Source of the DNA: Skeletonema tropicum
Lineage: Eukaryota > Bacillariophyta > Thalassiosirophyceae > Thalassiosirales > Thalassiosiraceae
Direction of reading: 5' to 3'
DNA: 64,000 bases
Assembly (NCBI GenBank): GCA_037178625.1
Contig: CM074140.1
Coordinates: 2,604,001-2,668,000, forward strand
This document shows, piece after piece, positions 30,393-42,140 of this stretch. The position numbers were made by a program, and so were the translations under genes. Every line of letters begins with the position of its first letter. The first letter of the stretch is position 1. Under the pieces are notes generated by a model. The model did no database searches. It was not told where the DNA came from and saw only the letters and a program-made list of their open reading frames with translations.

Positions 30393-32645
30393 ATGAACAA
30401 TACTAACATATCAAAGCATACAATGACCATGAATAGACGTAACAATAAAAGATATAATCAGTGCTCTCACAGCAGCAGCCTAGGAGCACTGTCATCGGCT
30501 CTTATACTCTTGGCAACAACTACAAGTCATGCTCTATCCACATCTTCGATAACACGGCCGCCGATAACCACTGCATTCCACACAGCCTCCTCGTCGTCAT
30601 TATCATTTCGTAGACAGTCGACAACATCAACGCAGCGTCGACTGCAGCATTTACATCAACCACGGCAATCATCATCAGTATTGTTTTCAACGAGGATAGA
30701 AGAGGATAATATTCCACAAAAGAGACGACGGAATTCGGTAAAGAAGCTAAATTCTTCGGCGACGAGTGCAAAACGCGATACAAGAACAACTCGCAACAAC
30801 CATAAGGACTATGAAGCCAATGACCGCTCCTATCATTCACCACCCCGCCTCACCAACCAGCCACCCTCCATCACCCAAAAAATAGTCAGCGGGGCACCGT
30901 ACCAACGAGCCGAAATGATGGAACACGCTATCTTAACCAAGGAAGAAGAATTTGCCTTCGGTCGCCAAGTTGTACGGGCACGACAATTACGAGAGGCAAT
31001 TGATGAATTGTTGGAGGAACGGAGGGTGGCGATGGAGTTGGCGGAGGAGGAGGAATTGTTGATGCGTATGAATGACCCCGAGGATAATATTGACGAGTAT
31101 TTTGATGAGGAGGTTCATTCGATTATTGATGGACGTACGGAGGAGGATGCTACGGATAGTGAGAGTGAGCAGGAGGAGGAGCAGGATGGTGCTCTATTAA
31201 ATGAGGATTTTTTATCCTACGAGTTGGAATATTTGACGCTTTATGGATTTAGGCCGACACTTCAAGACTTTGAAAATGATCGGGCTATGGACAGAAATAC
31301 CATGAGCAATGATATCAATCATCATCATTCAGAGGGCAACAAAGGGAAGAATAATTTCATCAAGTCATCATCTTCATCAGCAGATGGAAATACATTGGGA
31401 GGGTTCGATCTCGAAGATGATTTATTAATTGATCACGCTCAGCATCGCTCCCATCACATGTCACAATTGAGGAATAATCCACCGCTATCCGCAGCCAAAT
31501 CCAAACTACTATCACCACCACCACCATCACCGACATCATCCACAACAAAGAAGCGTAGTGGATATCGCAACAGTTCCACCTCCTCCACGGCCGCAAGTAA
31601 CAGCTACACGCCCCTCCTACACATTCCCATCCATGAATTATCCGAATCAGACATCATTTCCACCCTCCAAATACCCGGGGGTAAATCGGAATTAGTCAAC
31701 CTACTACTAGATGGAGCCTACGCACGGGAGGTACTAATGAGGCGGAATGTCAAATTGGTCACCTCCATTGCCAAGCAGTGGATGAGAAATTCGTTCAGTA
31801 CGGCCAATGCCAATTTGGGTTCTCCCTCCTCCACTACCACATCCAATAACAGTGGCAAATCGACACGCAAGTTCTTGAGTCAAATGTACGAGGGGTCATG
31901 GGACCGACCAAGTCTCGATGAGGCAGTCCAAGAGGGCATGTTGGGCCTCGCCCGTGCGGTGGACAAGTACGACCCCGAACGAGGCCTACGATTTAGTACC
32001 TACGCCACACATTGGATCACCTCCTACGTCCGTGTATGCTTCCAACGTGCCGTGACGGGATGTCTCCGTGTTCCGAGTCAATTGCACGATATCAAATCAG
32101 CCTATCAAAAGATTGTCAAGGATCATTTACACAGCGGGGAGGAACCACCGGAGCAGGTGGACATTGCCAAGAAGTTGGGTATTACGCCTCAACGACTTAG
32201 TACTGCGATACGTGCCACGGGAAGTTTGGTGAGTGTGGATGCACCTGTGATTAGTCCCGGGAGTGGAAGTTACAAGGGATCTGCGGCGGGGGGAGATGGG
32301 GGGAATTCACAAGAGTTGTTGATTTTGGATACACTCAAGTGTGCCGAACCCAAGCCTGAAGATCAAGTGGAAATATCCTTCTTGAGACAATGTTTGGAGA
32401 ATGCCATGGCATCAGAATTAACCCCCTATGAACGTGATGTATTACGATTACGACTAGGATTGGATAGTGGAACAGGCAAGACGGTACGTGAAATTGTGGA
32501 GATTTGTGGGGGTGGTGTGACCATGTCGGATGTCCGATCAGCGGAACGGAGGGCGTTTAAGAAGTTGAGAAGTCCGACTTCGGTTCATACTCATAATTTG
32601 TTGGCGTATTTGGATTTGGCTGGGGCAGATATTACATTTCGATAA
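30393..32645 (+). CDS. Sigma-70 type RNA polymerase sigma factor, probably plastid-targeted
   Basis: The start ATG 30393 is chosen as the first ATG in the frame (750 aa); ATG 30423 is also possible. The N-terminus has a hydrophobic LSSALILLATTTSHALS stretch followed by a Ser/Thr/Arg-rich region with few acidic residues, fitting a diatom bipartite plastid presequence. Residues 80-440 are low complexity and acidic. Region 2 starts near residue 446 (LMRRNVKLVTSIAKQWM, then QEGMLGLARAVDKYDPERG and FSTYATHWI). Region 3 follows (LRVPSQLHDIKSAYQK), and region 4 lies near the end (LTPYERDVLRLRLGLD, SDVRSAERRAFKKL). It directs the bacterial-type plastid polymerase to promoters. The long N-terminal extension before region 2 is unusual for length. 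Confidence 0.9.
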   Translation: MNNTNISKHTMTMNRRNNKRYNQCSHSSSLGALSSALILLATTTSHALSTSSITRPPITTAFHTASSSSLSFRRQSTTSTQRRLQHLHQPRQSSSVLFSTRIEEDNIPQKRRRNSVKKLNSSATSAKRDTRTTRNNHKDYEANDRSYHSPPRLTNQPPSITQKIVSGAPYQRAEMMEHAILTKEEEFAFGRQVVRARQLREAIDELLEERRVAMELAEEEELLMRMNDPEDNIDEYFDEEVHSIIDGRTEEDATDSESEQEEEQDGALLNEDFLSYELEYLTLYGFRPTLQDFENDRAMDRNTMSNDINHHHSEGNKGKNNFIKSSSSSADGNTLGGFDLEDDLLIDHAQHRSHHMSQLRNNPPLSAAKSKLLSPPPPSPTSSTTKKRSGYRNSSTSSTAASNSYTPLLHIPIHELSESDIISTLQIPGGKSELVNLLLDGAYAREVLMRRNVKLVTSIAKQWMRNSFSTANANLGSPSSTTTSNNSGKSTRKFLSQMYEGSWDRPSLDEAVQEGMLGLARAVDKYDPERGLRFSTYATHWITSYVRVCFQRAVTGCLRVPSQLHDIKSAYQKIVKDHLHSGEEPPEQVDIAKKLGITPQRLSTAIRATGSLVSVDAPVISPGSGSYKGSAAGGDGGNSQELLILDTLKCAEPKPEDQVEISFLRQCLENAMASELTPYERDVLRLRLGLDSGTGKTVREIVEICGGGVTMSDVRSAERRAFKKLRSPTSVHTHNLLAYLDLAGADITFR

Positions 32646-33351
32646 AGATATTAAAGATGTGAATAGATTTAGATTTACTTGAACTGAAAGGGACGATGAT
32701 ATGGAGTGAGGTGGGTAAGTATTAAGTATTGTAATTGCAGTTGTAGCTGCCCGTCATTCCATCCCAAACTGCCAGCCACGGCATCGCATGAAACCTTCAA
32801 ATAATACTTTATTTCGGCTTGTAGTGGCCGTCGTATTGAGAGTTAGGCAATGCAATGAGTGCATTTTTTGGAATCCTCTATCGATTGTTAGCGCTCGCTC
32901 CGCACATCATAATCTTCTTCGTATATCTATCCATAACCATTACCTCAAGAGGGTCAACGAACGAGAACTGTACATCACAGTATTAGACTTCGAGTTGAAG
33001 TTGGAGGGGAAAGGCTGGGAATCTGTGATGCGCAGGTGCCTTCTTGTTATTCCTCAACACAAGACCAAGGACCAAGTTGCGGAGGGCTTACGGCATGATG
33101 GAATAGCTTGTCCGCGGCCTGCAGTGTGTCTTTGAAGGCGGTTATTGCGTCTGTGATTCTATTTCAGTATCAAGAAGGTATCACGTGCTGCTTTAACTTT
33201 TTACAAAATGCAGCTAGAGTAAAAGCCTGATGCTGATGTTCACCAACACCAAAAATTCTTTCGAGATCATGTCTGAGATTGATCTGTATGGTTGTGGGTG
33301 AATGGAACAATTTTCTTCTCAACTAACTTATATAGATTAGAAAGCAGTTAA
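32646..33351. other. Convergent 3' intergenic region
   Basis: This lies between the sigma-factor stop and the metalloprotease stop. One plus-strand frame (32788-33135) exists but has no family features. I see no RNA gene or repeat. Confidence 0.5.
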
Positions 33352-36300
33352 CTACTCGAACAAGTAAGCACTCTCGGCTTCACCGCCTTCATCCTTCTTT
33401 GCTTTGCCCTTCTTTTCATCTGTAGGACTCGCAGACACTGTAGGGCTGGTAGTTGGTGGAAAAGTTGGCTGCAAAATGAAATATGTTCAAGGTACAAATA
33501 AGTATGGTTAGAAAAAGATTGATTTCGGATGACAAAAAGATCTTTTCATAACTTACGGGAGATGGCGGCGGAGTAAGTTTACCTTTTCCTCTCTTCCCAG
33601 CTTTTGAATTTGTTGGAGGTGCTGTTGGAGGCAGAGTAGTTGGAGGTGGGGTTGGTGCGCTTGTACAAGTTCCCCATGTTTTCTTTTCACTTCCTTCAAA
33701 TGCTCCACCAACTGCTTTTTCTACGCCATCTTCTGTTACAGTGTACCCTCCTTGGCCAAACTCGCAGCAAATGCCGTCTCCCTCAGAATCCTGTGAATGT
33801 GATAGACGAACAGTAACAAAGTTAGGAATTGATTACTTTGACTTTGACTCTCACACTCTTGCAGAATAAACAAAAAGTAACTTACGTTGATGACAAAACT
33901 CATCTCTCCAGCGTCGGCACAGACTGCTTCTGATCGAAACGTGTAGGTGGGTGAAGTGAAATTAGATTCTGACAAAATAATGTCATTAGAACACGTGTTA
34001 GTCAACGTGTAAGTTGTTTCTTCAGGGTAGTTATCCGTTTTGACTGTCACCTGATATCTCGCTTGCCCGCTTGGACAAGGAGGTGCTGGAGCACAACTTC
34101 CCCATATTGTTGTTTCGCTTTCTACAAAAAATCCACCAGCTGCTTTTTCTGCGCCATCTTCTGTTACAGTGTACCCTCCTTCACCAAGACTGCAGCACAT
34201 GCCGTCTCCACCAGTATCCTGATGAATGTGATATAGACGAACCGTGGACGAACAGTCACAAAGACAAAGTTAGGAATTGATTACTTTGATTTTATTGACT
34301 CTCACGCTTGCAGAAACAGAAAGTAACTTACGTTTATGACAAAACTCATCTCTCCAGCGTTGGCGCAGACTGCTTCTGATTGAAATGTGTAGTTGGGTGA
34401 TTGAAAATTAGATTCTGACAAAATAATGTCATTGGAACACATGTTAGTCAATGTGTAACTTGTATCTTCAGGGGAAACATCCGTTTTGACTGTCACCTGA
34501 TATCTCGCTTGCCCACTTGGACAAGGAGCTGGTGATGTAGGAGGTGGTGTTGGTGGATTATTTTGAGGAGTCGCCTTTGTGGGAGATGCTGTTGGAGGGA
34601 ATGTTGGAGGAACTGGAGCTGGGGTTGGATTGGGAGTAGGCGCCTTTGTGGGAGATGCTGTTGGGGGGGATGTTGGAGGCGGAGTCATAGGAGTAGGAGG
34701 ATTTGTTGGTGGATTCGCTGGTGGATTTGTTGGAGGTGCTGTCGGAGGTGCTGTCGGAGGATTTGTTGGAGGTGCTGTCGGAGGTGCGGTTGGAGGCAAA
34801 GTTGGAGGATTTGTTGGAGGGAATGTTGGAGGAACTGGAGCTGGGGTTGGATTGGGAGTAGGCGCCTTTGTGGGAGATGCTGTTGGGGGGGATGTTGGAG
34901 GCGGAGTCATAGGAGTAGGAGGATTTGTTGGTGGATTCGCTGGTGGATTTGTTGGAGGTGCTGTCGGAGGTGCTGTCGGAGGATTTGTTGGAGGTGCTGT
35001 CGGAGGTGCGGTTGGAGGCAAAGTTGGAGGATTTGTTGGAGGGAATGTTGGAGGAACTGGAGCTGGGGTTGGATTGGGAGTAGGCGCCTTTGTGGGAGAT
35101 GCTGTTGGGGGGGATGTTGGAGGCGGAGTCATAGGAGTAGGAGGATTTGTTGGTGGATTCGCTGGTGGATTTGTTGGAGGTGCAGTCGGAGGTGCTGTCG
35201 GAGGTGCTGTCGGAGGTGCTGTCGGAGGTGCAGTCGGAGGTGCTGTCGGAGGATTTGTTGGAGGATATGTTGGAGGTGCTGTCGGAAGAGCTGTCGGAAG
35301 AGCTGTCGGAGGATTTGTTGGAGGTGCTGTCGGAGGTGCTGTCGGAGGTGCTGTCGGAAGTGCTGTTGGAGGCAAGGTTGTCAGAGGATTTGTTGGCGGA
35401 GGGGTTGGTGCGCTTGCACAAGTTCCCCATGTTTTCGTTTCACTTCCTTCAAATGCTCCACCAGCTGCTTTTTCTACGCCATCTTCTGTTACAGTGTACC
35501 CTCCTTGGCCAAACTCGCAGCAAATGCCGTCTCCCTCAGAATCCTGATGGTTGTAGTTGGAGGGGGACAGTCACAAAGTTAGGAATTGATTACTTTGACT
35601 TTGACTCTCACACTCTTGCAGAATAAACAAAAAGTAACTTACGTTGATGACAAAACTCATCTCTCCAGCGTCGGCGCAGACTGCTTCTGACCGAAACGTG
35701 TAGTTGGGTGAAGTGAAATTAGATTCTGACAAAATAATGGCATTAGAACACGTGTTAGTCAACGTGTAAGTTGTTTCTCCAGGGTAGTTATCCGTTTTGA
35801 CTGTCACCTGATATCTCGCTTGCCCGCTTGGACAAGGAGGCGGTGGTTCGAGACCGTCCGAAATGGAGATGACTGCAGTACCTGGGGTTGTGGAAATATC
35901 AATCGAATCGACTGTGATCGTAACAGTCTTTCCAAGCCCGCCGAAGTCCGAGATGGCAAAAGACTGTCCTTGAGAGAGCAATGCTCTCAACCAACTCTGA
36001 GAGTAAGACTCTCCATTGAAACCATCGACTTGGACGATGTTTACTTCGTCGTCACCCTCGTCATTCAACCTGTTGGGTCCAGTAGCACGGTTGAATCCAA
36101 CGAAGTAGTCAGCACCAGTTCCAGTCTCAAGCCTAACAGTTACAGGATTGCCGCCTCGATTGTCATACTCGCCAATCCCCACCAATGTCAATGTTTTGTA
36201 GTACCCTGCATTACTGGGATCTTCAGTGATTTCCGCATCATCGTACCAGTTGAGTTGAAAGTTCTTGGCAGGATTGAAGCACTGAAATTCATCATCACTG

Positions 36301-37613
36301 TAGTGTGGGTTCCCCATAGTACAGGTATGATCAGCGTATTCTTGGAGGTCCACGTCTCCTTCATTCTCGTCGCCTGAATGGGCGAGGCCGAAGTTGTGAC
36401 CGAGCTAAAAAATTGATGGAAGCGGAAGATCAGCAGATAGAAGATAACGTTACTATCGCAAATGCCACGAGTTAAAGAAAACAAACAAATGCAACTATTA
36501 TCATACTACTCACCTCATGCATAAGCACCCCAGGAACCCCGTAGTAATAACTAACATAGACACTGTTCCAACTGGAGAGGTATGCATACCCGGCCCATCC
36601 ACAATCTTCAGGGTCTATAGGGTAGCAGTCCTCCAGAGAATAGAGGACGTAATCATACGGTCCAGGTAAGTCATGACCGAGCTGTTCCTGGACTGCAGTT
36701 GTGACAGCGTTACGGATATCGTCGTCACTTGATCCATCCAATGAAACATCGATAGTAACCTCAATGACACCCGTAGCCACTTCATTGGTATCGCCTACAC
36801 CTGGCACGACAGTCAGCTGGTTCCAGGAACATTCTTCCAATCCACTCTTGAGATTAACTGGATCGCCCCCGGTTCCAAATACCTCGTCACTAGATGTAGA
36901 TGATTGATGAAGCAAAGAGTCGACGATAAAATAAATAAGTATCAGATATTATCTCTCTGCAAAAAGGAGAAAGATAAGGTAGGACAAGTCACCGGGGGGC
37001 CGCGAATGATGCTCTCCTCATAATGTACCAAATAATTAATTATTTCCTCAATAAATACTCACCTCATGGTTGTGGCATCATCAGAGTACACGAGCCCATT
37101 GGCATCAGTTACCCTAACAAGAAGCATGTTGAGATCTCCCGTCGTGTTCTCGAGACGACGCTGCTTCCTGGCCTTGGCCGAGGGCGCCTTTGACACCTTC
37201 GAATCCATTCTAACAATGGGATCGATCTTGATCCTTTGCTTTTCAGTAATCTCATCACCTTCAATGTCGAGCATATCTACTCCTGGATCAACTTCACCGG
37301 AGTAGATCATTCCCAGCAATTCAGCTCTCTGATGGGGGGAAAGGACGAGTGGGACGATGATCCCCGAGATGCCACCGGCATCTTCGGGGTCCAACTCACA
37401 ATCGAGTTTCATCTCTTTATGAGGGCCGCCCTCGATGGCCAGATATTCCATCGCCATGATAGTGCATTCTTTCTGGGCGAGGAGCTTGTTGCTGTTGCGG
37501 TTGCGGCGCAGTCCTTTGGCATGCTTGGCTTCGAGACCGCGAGGAGCGGTGGAGGCGAGGAGCACCCAAAACCAAAAGCAAGAGGAGGCGGAGGACAAAA
37601 ACGAAAGGCACAT
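33352..37613 (-). CDS. Secreted gametolysin-like (M11) metalloprotease, seven exons
   Basis: Exons: 37613-37063, 36889-36514, 36404-35643, 35543-34332, 34218-33886, 33790-33557 and 33468-33352; every junction is GT-AG and phase-consistent, giving 1194 aa. A signal peptide (LSSASSCFWFWVLLAST) opens the protein. Exon 2 ends in VLMHE and exon 3 starts LGHNFGLAHSGDE, so splicing makes the HExxHxxGxxH zinc site of M11 peptidases. NPHYSDDEFQCFNPAKNFQLNWY follows the family pattern. The C-terminal half has three modules CPSGQARYQVTVKT...MSFVIND-S/T-GDG-x-CC...GGYTVTEDG, each cut by an intron after the FVIN sequence, and a (P)PT-rich linker of about 280 residues in exon 4. The tail is basic and acidic (KKGKAKKDEGG). 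Gametolysins degrade cell-wall glycoproteins; the substrate here is unknown. Confidence 0.85.
34600..35230 (-). repeat. 222-bp tandem repeat within the Pro/Thr linker
   Basis: Landmark GGAGTCATAGGAGTAGGAGG recurs at 34681, 34903 and 35125, a period of 222 bp (74 codons). Copies are almost identical, so the expansion is recent or homogenised. Smaller GTCGGAGGTGCT units (15-18 bp) fill the rest up to about 35400. The period explains the long open frames in other frames and on the other strand. Confidence 0.9.
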
Positions 37614-40173
37614 GCGGATGAGTATGTATCAACTTCTACGTATCAAATCACGAGGCTGCACCTGTATCCTGCATCTATCAGTGCAATGGTAAGTGGTAAG
37701 GTAACCGCAGGGCTGCTGAAAGAGTATGTGCGTGAATGGATGGGGCTGTATGGCTGTAGGAAGTCTATCTGTCTTGCCTCCTTGACTCCATCGAGTGGAT
37801 TTTTTTATGTACGTAGGAATCGTCCAAGAAGCGGTACCAAAGTGGCGCCATCGATCTTGGAGCACATCACCACGATGGGATTTCCGCCCAAGCAGCGTAC
37901 TTTACTAAGCATTGTGCTGTTATATTAAAGATATAATGCTCGTGATGCCTATATAGATATTTATGAAAGTATGGAGCAGCTTGGCATGTACCGCTTTTTA
38001 CATATGATGTAAAATGCAAGCCAATTAGTGCACATGAATGTGTATCCTCAACTCCTCAGGAGCAATGAACGATGGTGTTGTAACAAATATTTCAGCACTA
38101 TCGACAAGAAACACTGTTAAAATAATGAACTTTAGACGCATATAAATGATGGATATATCTTATTGTTGCATAATAATAATTTATGAGGCCCACAGATCCG
38201 TGTTATTCGACATAAATGCATGCAGATAAACAACTATCTCATAAGAGAGAATACTCTTTGTGCATTCCAACGATGTCAGCAGTGACAATATGCAGCTTTA
38301 TCCTTCGAACATTAATTCATCGAAATCTAAGAGCCTTAAAAAGTCGTTGAAGATCCTACTCCGATCTATTCAGACGCAATGTAGCGTCATAACAACAGCC
38401 TTCTTTGGAGACAATATGTGCACTTATTCCACCCAATCGAACTTCAAGTCACTCAACTATGACCCTACATCATCAATAACCTACAATAGTTGTTGTGCCG
38501 TTGTTGTCTGGTGGTAAGGTTGATTTGAATGACGTTACCATCGGAGTTGTTCTGTAAAAAATGGCCATAATGTGTTTGTCTTGTGATGTAAAGTGAGTTC
38601 GCCGATGATAGTGTAGGGAGTGAAATCGGATCTCTATTGTCAACTTCACGATACAAAGCGATCCTTACATATTATTGATAGCTCTTGTGTCGTGTTTAGT
38701 TGTATCGCCATGATTAGAGGTCGGAATAGAACAATGAAATGGGTGACATTTGTTTGTAATCGATGATGTGATGTGTAGCAGCAATATTGGTGCCCGACGG
38801 AGTGCTATGGCCATATGAAGTCACTAGCAATGTGCCACACCAACACCTAATGTCTATATGTATAAGCGACAGCGAGGATTGATGGAGAGAGACCGATTGT
38901 ACCATTCATATTGAGAGGAATTGGAGGACGGCAGAGGTTGTTTTTCGTGATTTCGTAGGCTTAATTTTGGTTTGGAGGTTTGGGGCGAGACTATTGTAAC
39001 TTAGTGGGCCAGGTAGATCAAAAGTTTCTCCGTGATCTCAGCTGCTCAGATGGGCCTAGCGCCAACTAAGTTTCTGGAGAGTTGAGGAGATACGATTTTT
39101 CCCACTATGCCGGCATCATGGTATTTTGGTTCATTTCCCCATGATGTTGAATTATGTGTTTTTTGTGCTTGAAAGTGTTGGAACAAAAGACGCGGGAAAA
39201 TTTTGAAATGTATTTTTTCGCGAAATTGAAATGCCGGATGACATCTTGTACACGAGATACGTAGGAATCTACTCAATGGAGTCAAGGAGATAAGACAGCT
39301 ATACTTACATACAGGAGAGGGCTGCTATGGCTTCAACTTGACGGCTGATCTAGTTTGTAGTACCACTTTACACGCGTTCATACATAAGTAGGAGTATGCA
39401 CAAGGGAATAAGTATGTATGTGTGGGCGGGGATAAGACACCCTACATAGGATCTTCAGACACCCGTCTGAGTCACTTGGAGGACTCAGTGAAGCAGCATT
39501 GGGAGTAGCAGTGGTTGGGTTGGTGGAGGAGAGGGTGGTGTTGCTGCTTGTGGTTGGTGGATTGTCGTATTCATCATTCTCCTCCAATATCATCATCATA
39601 TCCTCCTCCACCAACCACAAGCAGCAATCCACCAAGTAGCAGTTGACCCTGATAATATATAGTACTTTACGGTCCGTCCATCACCACAACTATTCCCCTC
39701 CGATCGATGTGTAGTGTGGTGGAAAGACAGGCATCTCAATGAAAAAAGCAACCGCCATCACCACCGCACGCACGCACCGTTCAAAATTGTCAACTGTGCG
39801 TCGACCATGTCGCGACGCCACACAACATAATTGCTGCTTTCATCAAACAGCAACCAGCATGAAGCAAGGTCAACACCTCCTCTATTCATCACAAACACAA
39901 TCAACATATGCCGCCCGTAGCGTAGGAAAATTCGGGTAAATAACAATGTTATGTGTCTATTTCATTTACCATCCAAAAAAGTCGTTACTCATCGAATCCG
40001 GAAACAATCCCGCACACACGGGAACCTCTTCTAGACGGTGGCATTTCGGTTGTTTATCAGCGCTCTGGCTGCAAAGGTCGCTATTATTGGTTAGCATCTC
40101 AGATATCACGATCCAAACTGCAACACCGCACCCTTCCAAACCCATCTCGCCGCAACTTCCAGCCATCACAACC
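37614..40173. other. Gene-poor stretch
   Basis: No frame here is convincing. The start of the stretch must contain the metalloprotease promoter. An inverted repeat lies at 39541-39627. AT-rich sequence with direct TAAATGATG/ATAATAAT-like simple motifs fills 38.0-38.5 kb. Confidence 0.45.
39541..39627. repeat. 21-bp perfect inverted repeat with 45-bp loop
   Basis: TTGCTGCTTGTGGTTGGTGG plus A (39541-39561) is the exact reverse complement of 39607-39627. The GCAGCAATCCACCAAG and GTAGCAGTTG sequence after it recurs at about 42153-42182, where TTGCTGCTTGTGGTGGTTGG is also found (42237-42256), so both places belong to one repeat family. Confidence 0.8.
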
Positions 40174-40961
40174 ATGCTATGCAGCCGCTACAATTCCTTC
40201 TTCACCAGCCTCCCCCCCCAACAATTTTACAGCAATCACGCCTTCGATGATGTCGGTCCATCCTATTGTACGAAGTTTGAGCAAGAATCCGGGGGAAAAG
40301 GTAATATAAAAAAAAAACTGATACATTTTTTTCTTTATTTTCCACATCAACTCACACCACTGTCATTTACTGCTCTTTCTCACCATACTTTCATTTCTTC
40401 TAATAGCTATTTATCATAATCTTATGAACCTATCACCAACGTTGCTGATGCAGAGCGATTTGCTGGAAATCTGGAGAAATTATCTTTTTTCTATTTCGAT
40501 GAAATAGATAGCCACCGTACTACTTCAATTGAGGGAGATGTACTAGTGGTTGACAGAGAAAATTTGGGGGAGATGTACTAGTGGTTGACAGAGAAAATTT
40601 GGAGATTGAAGATGCACGTCCAGCAGAAGAGGACAGTGGTTCCTCTGGGGGAGATAGAAGTGTGGATAACAATGTGGACGCAGATGTTCGTGCTGAAGAG
40701 GGAGTGGTCGACAGAGGAGATCTGGAGAATGGTGCTGTACGTCCAGCAGAAGAGGGAGATGTACTATTTGTCGACAGAAAGGATTTGGAGATTGAAGATG
40801 CACATCAAGATGCACATCCAGCTGAAGAGAACAGTGATTCCTCTCTTGAGGAATTTATGGAGTCATTGACCAACCCTGTTGTGAGAGAAAGAAGAGAGAG
40901 ACGTGAGCGGGAAAGAATTGAACAAGAATGTTGTACCCCTTGCCCTACTTTAAACCTTTAA
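40174..40961 (+). pseudogene. Acidic protein gene disrupted by a 35-bp duplication
   Basis: Exon 1 starts MLCSRYNSFFTSLPP (possible mitochondrial signal), reads FDDVGPSYCTKFEQESGG and ends at a GTAATA donor (40300). An acceptor GATGCAG (40453) joins in phase to ERFAGNLEKLSFFYFDEID. The frame then meets a tandem 35-bp duplication (units from 40533 and 40568) that shifts it into a stop at 40579-40581. Beyond it, the frame that would follow without the duplication continues to 40961 with EIEDARPAEE-type acidic repeats and a basic RERRERRERERIEQE end. The upstream start is uncertain. Function unknown. Confidence 0.5.
40533..40602 (+). repeat. 35-bp tandem duplication
   Basis: GGGAGATGTACTAGTGGTTG and the next 15 bases occur twice head to tail. 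Since 35 is not a multiple of three, the duplication breaks the reading frame of the acidic gene. Confidence 0.9.
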
Positions 40962-41142
40962 AGGTGAGTCCATTCCATGTAAACATATGACGATATTCTC
41001 AGAGTCAACCCTAAACTTTATTTTTACCACATTTATTTCATTTCATAGAACTAGCCTTCAGAATCATGATTCCAGATGGAATCACCCTCTGTTTTCAGGT
41101 CTGTGACCTCCCTTCTTGATTCCATTCAGAATCATGATTCCG

Positions 41143-41301
41143 ATCACAGTTCCTGTGTTGTGCCTCTAAAGAGAGGTGTATATATTTGCCAACCCAATTT
41201 GTTACATGGATTTATGCGCTATATACAGGTGCGGTCGAGAGGCCAGTGCCCATCACAGTTCCTGTGTTGTGCCTCTAAAGAGAGGTGTATATATTTGCCA
41301 C
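41143..41301 (+). repeat. 49-bp direct repeat, period 109 bp
   Basis: ATCACAGTTCCTGTGTTGTG followed by CCTCTAAAGAGAGGTGTATA and TATTTGCCA occurs at 41143 and again at 41252 with no visible change. It includes CCTCTAAAGAGAGG, a near-perfect palindrome. Confidence 0.9.
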
Positions 41302-41480
41302 TACCGATCCTATAATTTCCTTCTTTCCAATTGAAATAATGTTATAATAAAGTTGCGGTGTTGGATAATTATGTGCGTGTTTGTGTCAAAGACTGTGCAT
41401 CAGGTAAATTCATTCATTTGTTATTATTGTTAATTTTATTATTGTTATTATATCACTAATAATATATCTTTCTTTATCTC

Positions 41481-42140
41481 CTACAGTATTAGTTGATTGA
41501 TTGGGATGATACCAAATTTGCATGGCATCCACCTCGGCTGGATTGGAATTACGCCAAGTGGGATTGTGACCGCGCCGTCCGCCTTAGGCACCGGCATGAA
41601 GTCATGGAATGCATTCATTTGAGGACGCCCTTTTGCTTCTGCAATGAAACCAGCCTTAATGGGCAACTCTGAGCTGTTGTCAACAATCCCCGAAGGCACA
41701 AGAAGCTCTCTTTTGCCGCCCTATTCAGCCTCTTGCTTCTATGGTCATGCTGCTATCTTCCCCAGCTTGGCATAACCAGGAGTGCTTGCTTCCAACCAAA
41801 GTGATGGGGTTGCACTGGACCTGCGCTACCATCATCGTCATCGATGGGACTCTGAGGAAGACAAGCAGATACGTGCGGAGAAAGCGACTGTGTCTTTCTC
41901 TTTGGAACCAATATCCCAAAAGACTGCATAGGCAATGTCTTTGTTTGCCTTGAAATCGTTAAGGACCCTGTCGATATCGCTGGAGAAAGTATCCCCATCC
42001 TGGGATACTTCCCGAAAGAGATAAGCAAACTTTCCTCTATTGATCAGAAATCCAGTCTTCTTGAAAAAATACGCTTTGCAGATCCCTTCACCTGCTTGAG
42101 TATCATGTACGTTCTTCAATTCCTTCAACTGCGTTGCGTT
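41481..42140 (-). pseudogene. Possible gene remnant in several frames
   Basis: Minus-strand frames with coding-like composition follow one another: ICKAYFFKKTGFLINRGKFA to WDIGSKEKDTVAF (about 42110-41850), then PVQPHHFGWKQALLVMPSW in another frame, then DNSSELPIKAGFIAEAKGR and HDFMPVPKADGAVTIPLGV (41699-41481). No intron signals connect them clearly. I do not recognise the family, and it could be a mobile-element remnant. Confidence 0.25.

Noticed and set aside
34558..35582. Long plus-strand Cys/Arg/Trp- and Gly/Val-rich frames and a second minus-strand Ser/Asn-rich frame
   Set aside because: They result from the 222-bp and 15-18 bp periods (multiples of three) in the Pro/Thr linker of the metalloprotease.
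37236..37928. 230-aa plus-strand frame opposite metalloprotease exon 1
   Set aside because: It is antisense to a well-supported exon with signal peptide and correct splicing.
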